Shown in pieces: positions 6,284 through 11,331 of a stretch of DNA of 16,379 bases. The notes under the pieces are model-generated. The model was not told the origin of the DNA. It did no database searches and was given only the letters and a program-made list of their open reading frames with translations. Every line of letters begins with the position of its first letter. Positions within the stretch are counted from its first letter, which is position 1. The translations under genes and the position numbers were made by a program. The stretch comes from Spirochaetaceae bacterium. Its GTDB lineage: Bacteria; Spirochaetota; Spirochaetia; Sphaerochaetales; Sphaerochaetaceae. The DNA lies in the NCBI GenBank assembly GCA_016649775.1, contig JAENWY010000023.1, forward strand, positions 1 through 16,379. Direction: 5' to 3'.

Positions 6284-6340
6284 ATTGTACTATATTATAT
6301 GCTATTTGTCAAAAAATATGCATCAATTGATACATATTTT
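6284..6340 (-). promoter_or_regulatory. Toxin-antitoxin promoter with a 28-bp palindromic operator
   Basis: On the minus strand TTGACA (6307-6312) and TACAAT (6284-6289) are 17 bp apart. Directly upstream, 6313-6340 is a near-perfect 28-bp palindrome: AAAATATG and ATCAA against TTGAT and CATATTTT, with one mismatched pair. It abuts the -35, a position suited to autorepression by the HTH antitoxin. Confidence 0.7.
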
Positions 6341-6459
6341 ATATTATTATTTAGATTATATATTTACTCATAATAGCATTAAGCATCTGTAGTAATTTAT
6401 AAATGCCTTTTAGTTTTGTTAATTATATTGTATGCCTCTGTTTAAACGCTAAAAAAAAA

Positions 6460-6477
6460 CAATGTGCTAGCACATTG
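6460..6477 (-). terminator. 18-bp perfect palindrome next to a T9 tract (minus strand)
   Basis: CAATGTGCTAGCACATTG is perfectly self-complementary. On the minus strand it is followed by nine Ts, making an intrinsic terminator with a CTAG loop. No minus-strand gene is known just upstream (6478-6690), so it may end an unannotated transcript or be an operator. Confidence 0.5.
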
Positions 6478-6501
6478 CACCTATTTGAAATTTTAAAAGT
6501 T

Positions 6502-6548
6502 AAACAAATGTCGTGAAGTTTTATTTTTCACGACATTTGTTTTTTTTG
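6502..6548 (+). terminator. Strong 16-bp hairpin plus T-tract on the plus strand
   Basis: AAACAAATGTCGTGAA (6502-6517) pairs perfectly with TTCACGACATTTGTTT (6527-6542) across a 9-nt loop, then more Ts follow on the plus strand. No plus-strand gene ends here. It may block read-through into the gene at 6735 or end a small RNA. Confidence 0.65.
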
Positions 6549-6598
6549 AATGATTTAAGACTTAAAATAATGAGTTATCCATAAATTTTTAAAATATG

Positions 6599-6628
6599 TT
6601 GACAATACATTTAAAAACGATGTAAAAT
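6599..6628 (+). promoter_or_regulatory. Promoter of the 262-aa orphan gene
   Basis: TTGACA (6599-6604) and TAAAAT (6623-6628) are 18 bp apart. The predicted start gives a leader of about 100 nt before the SD AAAGGTGG at 6721-6728. TTATCCATA, one base from a DnaA box, occurs just upstream. Confidence 0.6.
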
Positions 6629-6734
6629 GTAACCAAGAAGTGTTTAAGAATGGTTTAAGTTGCCAATATGTATGTGTAAGAAGTAGGGACAGTTAATGTG
6701 TTTTAATGTTCTAAATTCAGAAAGGTGGTTTAAT

Positions 6735-7523
6735 ATGAAAAATAAAATTGCTCTAAAAGATTGCGAGTTTAACCAGGATGGGTTCAATTCAAAGGGTGAA
6801 TTGAAAAATTCCAAAACAGTTACAATTTATCAATCTAAAACGAACATTTCATCATTAGGTACTTATGTCGGGGATGCAAGTATTCATATCCCAAAATCAA
6901 AATCTATACCAAAAAACTTCCATAATGATTTATCTAACTATAAAGGCATTGTCAGTGTAGGTCGTACACAAACCAAAAATAATGATGGTAGTAATACTTA
7001 CGCTTATCAAAATGTCCATTTTTATAGTTCGGGCTGCGAGACACTAGACGGATACAGACGTATTTGCTATCTTTACCACAAAAATGATGAAGATTTTTTA
7101 AGGGTAAAAGAATGTGCCAGATCTCAAGGTGATAGCTATTCTGCATATTATAAATTGCTTGAAAGCGAACTGTTACAAAATAATTTTGAAACAATAGGAT
7201 CTGATTTTAAAATCACTGCAGTTTGTATTTCTCTGTTTATTAATATTTTGAATGAAATTAATCAAAAATCATTAGAAAATAAATATCAACTAGTCCTATT
7301 TAATGAAATGCAAATCGTAAAATTAAAGTATTATCATACAGTTTATTGGGATAGCTCAACTCCTGCTGAAGCTTGTGATTGCATTAAGCCTACTTCTGAA
7401 AAAATGCTCAAAGACCTGTTTGATTACATCAATACTGAAAATGATTCAAGTTTGTTATTAAAAATTTCAAAATCACTTACAGAAATGCTACGGTTAATTA
7501 GTATTAAGAATAAGTTTTTATAA
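6735..7523 (+). CDS. Uncharacterised 262-aa protein
   Basis: The ATG at 6735 lies 6 nt after AAAGGTGG; a longer frame from 6696 has no SD. The product begins MKNKIALKDCEFNQDGFNSK. The first 110 residues are rich in short strands and small polar residues (VTIYQSKTNISSLGTYVGDA, IVSVGRTQTKNNDGSN). The rest is helical (ITAVCISLFINILNEI, LLLKISKSLTEMLRLIS). No signal peptide, zinc motif, catalytic signature or transmembrane helix is evident, and I do not recognise the family. It has its own promoter and a strong terminator, so it is a single-gene unit. Its place between a toxin-antitoxin operon and a winged-helix regulator, inside the block bounded by recombination-like sites, suggests an accessory or defence role, but that is context only. 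Confidence 0.75.
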   Translation: MKNKIALKDCEFNQDGFNSKGELKNSKTVTIYQSKTNISSLGTYVGDASIHIPKSKSIPKNFHNDLSNYKGIVSVGRTQTKNNDGSNTYAYQNVHFYSSGCETLDGYRRICYLYHKNDEDFLRVKECARSQGDSYSAYYKLLESELLQNNFETIGSDFKITAVCISLFINILNEINQKSLENKYQLVLFNEMQIVKLKYYHTVYWDSSTPAEACDCIKPTSEKMLKDLFDYINTENDSSLLLKISKSLTEMLRLISIKNKFL

Positions 7524-7600
7524 CTATAACTAGGATGTGACCTATTTTTAAATTCTTGTTAGTGTGATTTAGAGAAATAATCGAGAGAACCATCTAACAA

Positions 7601-7632
7601 AAAAAGATATATCCAAATGGATATATCTTTTT
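7601..7632 (+). terminator. Terminator after the 262-aa gene
   Basis: AAAAAGATATATCC (7601-7614) pairs perfectly with GGATATATCTTTTT (7619-7632) around a 4-nt loop. The stem itself ends in the T-run and works on either strand, so it can also stop transcription arriving from the minus-strand gene at 7787. Confidence 0.75.
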
Positions 7633-7786
7633 AGCATCTTTTAAATGCTCTGTGCTTAATCTAAAAACTTATATGTGGTTTTGCATGAATTCGTTTCTAA
7701 AGCTCTTTAAATAGCTTATAAACGTCTTATAATACTATGTCTATTGTGAACATTTCAATCGTAGTAAAATTTTTAATTAATTCAAA

Positions 7787-8491
7787 TTATGTTTTTTTAT
7801 TTTTAACTCTTTCAAATAAATGATGATTATATCCAATTGATTTATCGGAACGAGTATATGAATAAGTTTTTGTATATTGTTCAAATATAGGATTAGCTTC
7901 TTTAATACGTTTACTAATACTTCTTAGATATTTAGGTTCAATAGGTGAAAACGAAGAAATTTGAAAATATTTAGGATTAACATTTACATAACAGCTTTCT
8001 ATATAATCTTTTATAGAACTTATAATACAATTACTAAATTCTAATAAATTAACTTTTTCACGATAATTAGAATTTTTTAATCTATAAATATATATATATT
8101 TTTCAGAAGATACTAGTTGATCAGGTAAATAATAAGGTTGTAAAAATATATGACTTTCTTTATTAAACTCTAATTGAAATCTTTTTATTAAATTTAAGTC
8201 TTCTAATTCTTGCATCCAAAGTCTTATAGTACGTTCAGATTTATCGAAGTATTTAGAAATACGATTATTACTGTGCCATACTTCACCAGTAGTATTATTA
8301 GAGTGTATTCCTAAATAAACATATAATTTTAGAACATTACCACTTATATTTTTAAGTTTATTATTTTCTTTAAAACCATTGAAGATAATAAAATATCCTT
8401 TATTTTCAAGTGAATTTTTTTTCCACTCAGCATAAGAAATTTTTAGATTTTCAGCTAATTGTTTATTACTAATTTTCTTTTTATAAATCAA
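7787..8491 (-). CDS. Winged-helix (HTH_36-like) DNA-binding protein
   Basis: I favour TTG at 8489-8491: AAAGGAG lies 8 nt before it. The ATG at 8534-8536 has no SD and sits inside the 69-bp palindrome; using it adds 15 residues. The ORF contains SGNVLKLYVYLGIHSNNTTG, then EVWHSNNRISKYFDKSERTI and RLWMQELEDLNLIKRF. This is a winged helix of the HTH_36 type found in plasmid and phage replication or regulatory proteins. The C-terminal 130 residues are Tyr/Lys/Asn-rich and unrecognised. A tiny GGCAA/TTGCC hairpin (8508-8522) touches the SD, and the promoter lies inside the palindrome, so the protein may repress its own synthesis there. It could also be a secondary replication initiator. No metabolic role is indicated. 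Confidence 0.65.
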   Translation of the reverse strand: MIYKKKISNKQLAENLKISYAEWKKNSLENKGYFIIFNGFKENNKLKNISGNVLKLYVYLGIHSNNTTGEVWHSNNRISKYFDKSERTIRLWMQELEDLNLIKRFQLEFNKESHIFLQPYYLPDQLVSSEKYIYIYRLKNSNYREKVNLLEFSNCIISSIKDYIESCYVNVNPKYFQISSFSPIEPKYLRSISKRIKEANPIFEQYTKTYSYTRSDKSIGYNHHLFERVKNKKT

Positions 8492-8531
8492 AATATTATC
8501 TCCTTTTGGCAAAAAAATTGCCACATAATAA

Positions 8532-8602
8532 GACATGGAAAAACATTTAATATATCATCTATATGTAATATAGATGATATATTAAATGTTTTTCCATGTC
8601 AA
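8532..8602 (-). promoter_or_regulatory. 69-bp perfect palindrome containing the winged-helix gene's promoter
   Basis: Arms of 33 bp (8532-8564 and 8568-8600) are perfectly complementary around a 3-bp centre, GTA. The right arm read on the minus strand supplies TTGACA (8597-8602) and TATCAT (8574-8579) with a 17-bp spacer, so transcription would start near the centre. By symmetry the left arm offers a weaker plus-strand promoter (AAGACA, 17 bp, TATCAT) pointing the other way. Outside the arms, both flanks carry TGGCAAAAAAAAT-like sequence in inverted orientation at slightly unequal distances, extending the symmetry imperfectly to about 8507-8622. Confidence 0.8.
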
Positions 8603-8645
8603 GAAAATGATTTTTTTTGCCATATAACGATACAATATATACCTG

Positions 8646-8702
8646 TTTACTATTTTTGAACAAAGACTATAATAAAAGTGTAATCATTAACTAGTGATTA
8701 CA
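8646..8702 (+). promoter_or_regulatory. Plus-strand promoter with an 8-bp inverted repeat at the start site
   Basis: TTTACT (8646-8651) and TATAAT (8668-8673) are 16 bp apart. TGTAATCA (8679-8686) and TGATTACA (8695-8702) form a perfect inverted repeat right at the predicted start site, a typical repressor position. It would drive a long leader toward the PBECR4-like gene. Confidence 0.5.
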
Positions 8703-8810
8703 TATTATGAAATGTAGGAACTATTATTTCATTGTACCAAAACATTATTTGCTTACACTAGTTATTGGATAAGATAATGTTAAATACTTTTCACTGAAAA
8801 AGGTATTTAA

Positions 8811-8840
8811 ATGAGGGCTAACACTCATTCCCCAGAGTAA
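8811..8840 (+). CDS. Possible 9-residue leader peptide (MRANTHSPE)
   Basis: AAAAAGG lies 7 nt before an ATG that opens MRANTHSPE and stops at TAA 8838-8840. The start codon is in a small hairpin (ATGAG/CTCAT, 8811-8828). Downstream come nested stems: TCCCC 8829-8833 with GGGGA 8865-8869, GAGTA 8835-8839 with TACTC 8848-8852, and CCTTGA 8859-8864 with TCAAGG 8881-8886. A terminator-like hairpin follows just before the next gene. This is the layout of ribosome-mediated attenuation. The peptide is too short to be certain. Confidence 0.3.
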   Translation: MRANTHSPE

Positions 8841-8908
8841 TTTAATATACTCGTCACTCCTTGAGGGGACTAAATAATATTCAAGGCAATGTTAGAATAA
8901 TTTACTAT

Positions 8909-8949
8909 GAAAGTCCTAAGGTATGAATCTTAGGGCTTTCGTTGTTTTT
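8909..8949 (+). terminator. Attenuator-like hairpin immediately upstream of the PBECR4-like gene
   Basis: GAAAGTCCTAAG (8909-8920) pairs with CTTAGGGCTTTC (8929-8940), 12 pairs including one G-T, with an 8-nt loop followed by GTTGTTTTT. The next gene's SD begins within a few bases, so termination here would switch it off. GGACT at 8867-8871 could pair with AGTCC of the left arm as an alternative fold. Confidence 0.6.
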
Positions 8950-8959
8950 GGGGGAGCAT

Positions 8960-9754
8960 ATGTTATCATTAGAAGAACTAAAGGAAATAAGTGAAATGCC
9001 GCTAGAAGACGAAGTTTCATTAAAAACAATAACAGAGTTTTATGAAAAATACATATCTAATAGAATCTATGAGTTAGAATTAGAAGATGAAACAATACTT
9101 CATTTTCAAATAGAAAATAGGCATTTGCCACATCTTTTGGCGTTAAATAAATTTTTGGACAGAAAAAAATCACATAATAATTTTCGTTTAAATTCATCTA
9201 AACAATTAACAAAAGATATTGGTTTTAATAATCTTAAAAATGGACATATAAAAATAGAAGATTTAAAAACAGTAAATGGAACTACTAAAAAATATAAGGA
9301 CTATAAAAAAAGAATATTATATTTTCCATTCACATATCAATTGTTGAGAAAAAGTGTATTTGTATCATATGATATTCTCTTAGCAGAAAGGAAAACAACC
9401 ATAAAGGGTAATTATCTTTTTGCTAATGATGTAGGAAAAAATAAATTGCATTTCTTTTTTATTAACGACTCATATGATCACCACGTTGAAACTACAACTG
9501 TACCAATTACATTTATAGAAGAAAACATAAATGATTTTACCTATACATCTAAACAAACTAAATTAAAAATTAATAAAATTATTATTAAGGATATAACAAC
9601 AAGAGAAACGTTAGAAGAATATAATTTTGTTGAATGTAGTGAATCGATCATAAGAAAAGAAGGACAAGATATCTTACTAGATAGTATACAGCCTAAAGCA
9701 ATAGAAAATGTTGGACAAGTTGTCGAAGATAAAACAGGTATTCTTAAAGACTAA
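8960..9754 (+). CDS. PBECR4-domain (BECR-fold nuclease-like) protein, 264 aa
   Basis: The protein begins MLSLEELKEISEMPLEDEVS. Residues about 25-75 contain YELELEDETILHFQIENRHL followed by PHLLALNKF. Residues about 105-190 contain KRILYFPFTYQLLRKSVFVS, YDILLAE, NKLHFFFI and VPITFI. The series (strand, [FH]-x-[IV]-x(5)-LPHLL-x-L, R-I-x-x-F-x(4)-LL, terminal P-[IV]-T-F) fits PBECR4, a Barnase/EndoU/ColicinE5/RelE-like domain known from mobile elements. RNase activity is predicted for the family, not shown here. About 70 C-terminal residues are unassigned. The SD GGGGGAG is only 3-4 nt from the ATG, so initiation may be weak; AAAGGA before the Met at residue 11 is an alternative. A structured leader with attenuator precedes it and a long-stem terminator follows. 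No cognate immunity gene is adjacent. Confidence 0.6.
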   Translation: MLSLEELKEISEMPLEDEVSLKTITEFYEKYISNRIYELELEDETILHFQIENRHLPHLLALNKFLDRKKSHNNFRLNSSKQLTKDIGFNNLKNGHIKIEDLKTVNGTTKKYKDYKKRILYFPFTYQLLRKSVFVSYDILLAERKTTIKGNYLFANDVGKNKLHFFFINDSYDHHVETTTVPITFIEENINDFTYTSKQTKLKINKIIIKDITTRETLEEYNFVECSESIIRKEGQDILLDSIQPKAIENVGQVVEDKTGILKD

Positions 9755-9755
9755 T

Positions 9756-9805
9756 ATCAAAAGGGCACACAAGATAATTAATATTATCTTGTGTGCCCTT
9801 TTGAT
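9756..9805 (+). terminator. Terminator with a 23-bp perfect stem
   Basis: Arms 9756-9778 and 9783-9805 are perfectly complementary around a 4-nt loop, starting one base after the stop codon of the PBECR4-like gene. The stem holds GGGCACACAAG with A/T ends, so it can terminate from both strands. It is unusually long for an intrinsic terminator and would also protect the mRNA 3' end. Confidence 0.75.
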
Positions 9806-10017
9806 CGCTTAGAACTGTAAAATTCTCATTTGGAATATATGTTATATCAACACCATTTTTTTATTTTCATCATTTATTGCGTCAAATTTAGGTTTTATAT
9901 ATATTACTAATTCTCAAAGAATAGGTCGCTCCTGCGAGATAGACATTAGGAGCAATCTTGGTATTTTTGTCCACTCCCCGAAAAGGTGGAATAAGCAAAT
10001 AACTCATTAGGTATTAC
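9806..10017. other. Non-coding stretch with hairpins upstream of the RHH gene
   Basis: No ORF is supported. GCTCCT (9928-9933) pairs with AGGAGC (9948-9953), and CCAC (9971-9974) with GTGG (9986-9989). Short GC-rich stems in an AT-rich background suggest a structured RNA or protein-binding sites, but no promoter clearly feeds them. Confidence 0.35.
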
Positions 10018-10046
10018 TTGACATATAGTCTTCTTCTTGTTATAAT
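10018..10046 (+). promoter_or_regulatory. Consensus promoter of the small RHH gene
   Basis: TTGACA (10018-10023) and TATAAT (10041-10046) match the vegetative consensus perfectly with a 17-bp spacer. The first operator repeat starts at the last base of the -10, so full-strength transcription is probably held back by a bound repressor. Confidence 0.85.
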
Positions 10047-10100
10047 ACGGTCATACAGTCATACGGTCATACGGTCATACGGTCATGCGTATTATAACAA
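10037..10100. repeat. Five tandem 8-bp repeats enclosed by a 12-bp inverted repeat
   Basis: TACGGTCA is repeated five times without gaps (10046-10085; the second unit is TACAGTCA). Perfect 12-bp arms, TTGTTATAATAC (10037-10048) and GTATTATAACAA (10089-10100), enclose the array. It lies between the -10 and the SD of the RHH gene. Short direct-repeat arrays of this kind bind RHH proteins cooperatively, as in omega or ParG operators and centromeres. Confidence 0.85.
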
Positions 10101-10118
10101 ACGAAAGGAGAATATATT

Positions 10119-10295
10119 ATGAATGAAAAAGAAATAACAAAGGTAACTATAAGGGTGCCATCAGAGCTATATGTAAATTACAAGAGAACGTTACTTGATT
10201 TGAAAACCAATACAACTTATGAGTTGTTAGCTCACATAAGAGAAGTAGTGGATAACTCAAAATATAGCAAAAAAACAGAAGAGGATGATGAGTAA
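10119..10295 (+). CDS. 58-aa ribbon-helix-helix regulator
   Basis: The product begins MNEKEITKVTIRVPSELYVN and continues with YKRTLLDLKTN and TTYELLAHIREVVDN before an acidic tail (KKTEEDDE). A strand (KVTIRVP), a first helix, a loop and a second helix form a classic RHH dimer; R12 and neighbouring polar residues of the strand would read DNA. The SD AAAGGAG lies 8 nt before the ATG. The five TACGGTCA repeats in its leader are the probable binding sites, giving autoregulation. Such proteins act as plasmid partition adaptors (with a ParA) or copy-number repressors. No ParA is next to it, so a repressor role is at least as likely. Confidence 0.7.
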   Translation: MNEKEITKVTIRVPSELYVNYKRTLLDLKTNTTYELLAHIREVVDNSKYSKKTEEDDE

Positions 10296-10299
10296 AGAG

Positions 10300-10431
10300 A
10301 TGCTTATGGAGAAGATCATATTAGAGATTGGGCAAAACACCCTATCTAAAAATGGGACAAAAAAAATTGGAGAAGTCTGCAGACCTCTCTTCTCTCTCAT
10401 GCCACAAGTTAGATTTTACTGTGCATATTAA
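10300..10431 (+). CDS. Possible small ORF after the RHH gene (43 aa)
   Basis: An ATG 5 nt after the RHH stop codon opens a 43-codon frame (MLMEKIILEIGQNTLSKNGT onward) to TAA 10429-10431. AAAGAG sits right against the ATG, too close for a good SD. A competing frame from 10328 codes for a low-complexity sequence and looks worse. It could be a remnant of an RHH partner gene. No family is recognised. Confidence 0.25.
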   Translation: MLMEKIILEIGQNTLSKNGTKKIGEVCRPLFSLMPQVRFYCAY

Positions 10432-10503
10432 GCCAAACATAAGTCAATATCATACAAACCAAACTAAAAACAGTTACATTGCACTTTGCTATATTAATAT
10501 TCT

Positions 10504-10535
10504 GAAAGTAACACAATGATAATTGAGTTACATTC
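10504..10535. repeat. Candidate recombination site 2
   Basis: GAAAGTAACACAAT (10504-10517), GATA, then ATTGAGTTACATTC (10522-10535): a 14+4+14 palindrome with two arm mismatches. It matches site 1 (3116-3147) at 28 of 32 positions, and CAC and GGCTAT downstream are shared in the same orientation, so the two are direct repeats about 7.4 kb apart. It lies 118 bp before the tyrosine recombinase start. Confidence 0.65.
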
Positions 10536-10572
10536 ACATTGGCTATATTGCGCATTCCTTAAAAATTTCGTT

Positions 10573-10609
10573 TTGAATGTAACACATCGTATTGACTTGT
10601 AACGTTCAA
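10573..10609. repeat. Degenerate third site overlapping the recombinase promoter
   Basis: TTGAATGTAAC (10573-10583) and GTAACGTTCAA (10599-10609) are diverged inverted half-sites of the same GAAWGTAACAC motif. They cover the -35 of the recombinase promoter. Together with site 2, about 70 bp away, this gives two dimer sites upstream of the gene, like accessory sites that regulate or organise recombination. Confidence 0.5.
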
Positions 10610-10620
10610 TGTATTATAAC
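10592..10620 (+). promoter_or_regulatory. Promoter of the tyrosine recombinase gene
   Basis: TTGACT (10592-10597) and TATAAC (10615-10620) are 17 bp apart. Half-sites of the recombinase-site family overlap the -35 and spacer, which predicts autorepression. Confidence 0.6.
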
Positions 10621-10652
10621 TGTCTTAATTATAATATTAAGGGGTGCAGCGC

Positions 10653-11198
10653 ATGAAGCTAGTTCAACCAATTCGGGATAGAAAAAAACTTGAAGAAATG
10701 AAAATGGAATTATTGAAAACAGGATATAAGAATTACCTAATGTTTGTCGTGGGTATTAACACCGGTCTTCGGATCAGTGACATCCTGGCACTTAACGTTA
10801 AGGATCTAAAAAATAAAACCCACATTAAGATTATTGAACAAAAAACAAATAAGATAAAAAGATTCCTAATAAATTCATTGTTAAAAATAGAAATAGACAA
10901 GTATATTAAAACAATGTTGGATGAAGAATACTTATTCCAGAGTAGGAAAGGCGAAAATAAGCCCATTAGCAGAGTACAGGCATATCGAATACTGAATAGT
11001 GCTGCGGAGCATATCGGACTTCAAGAGATAGGCACTCACACGCTAAGAAAGACCTTTGGATACTGGCACTACAATCAAAATAAAGATGTTGCACTACTTC
11101 AGCAAATATTCAATCATTCCTCACCTAGCGTTACTTTAAGATATATTGGGATTAATGAGGACATTAAAGATAAGAGCATAGAGAATTTCTATTTATGA
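10653..11198 (+). CDS. Short tyrosine recombinase / site-specific integrase (181 aa)
   Basis: The catalytic set is complete: Arg in NTGLRISDIL (about residue 45), Lys in the beta-hairpin (KTNKIKR), HxxR in THTLRKTFGYWH (about 131-134), His in FNHSSPSVT (about 155), and the nucleophile Tyr in LRYIG (about 165). The product is only the catalytic domain with a short N-terminal helix; the SAM-like core-binding domain of XerC/D-type enzymes is missing. Such compact integrases are common on Firmicutes plasmids and may resolve multimers or mobilise cassettes. The ATG at 10653 lies 8 nt after AAGGGG; an in-frame GTG at 10644 lies inside the SD. Palindromic sites at 10504 and 10573 in its leader, and a direct copy at 3116, are the likely targets. 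A terminator follows at 11220. Confidence 0.85.
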   Translation: MKLVQPIRDRKKLEEMKMELLKTGYKNYLMFVVGINTGLRISDILALNVKDLKNKTHIKIIEQKTNKIKRFLINSLLKIEIDKYIKTMLDEEYLFQSRKGENKPISRVQAYRILNSAAEHIGLQEIGTHTLRKTFGYWHYNQNKDVALLQQIFNHSSPSVTLRYIGINEDIKDKSIENFYL

Positions 11199-11219
11199 GA
11201 CTATCAATATATAAACATC

Positions 11220-11248
11220 AGAAGGTTTAATTATGACCTTCTTTTTTT
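11220..11248 (+). terminator. Terminator of the recombinase gene
   Basis: AGAAGGT (11220-11226) pairs with ACCTTCT (11236-11242) across a 9-nt loop, followed by a run of Ts. It lies about 20 bp after the stop codon. Confidence 0.8.
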
Positions 11249-11331
11249 CTTTTCTCTTTTTAGAGGACTTTTCAGTAAAATACAGAATATTAACATCGAG
11301 TAACTATAAGTAACTATTAATAATTCAAGAG

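Noticed and set aside
6952..7194. 80-aa minus-strand ORF
   Set aside because: It is antisense to the well-supported gene 6735-7523, with no SD and an atypical composition (His/Tyr-rich).
8532..8600. Insertion-sequence or MITE terminal inverted repeats
   Set aside because: The arms are separated by only 3 bp, there is no transposase or internal sequence, and no clear target-site duplication was seen.
8459..8659. 66-aa plus-strand ORF across the palindrome
   Set aside because: It reads through the start region of the winged-helix gene and the palindrome, with no SD and low-complexity sequence.
10119..10295. Complete partition system (ParG-like plus centromere)
   Set aside because: No ParA-type ATPase gene lies next to the RHH gene, so only a regulator or possible partition adaptor is claimed.
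10328..10519. 63-aa plus-strand ORF ending inside recombination site 2
   Set aside because: No SD, the sequence is not protein-like, and its end overlaps a palindromic site; the frame at 10300 is slightly more plausible but also weak.
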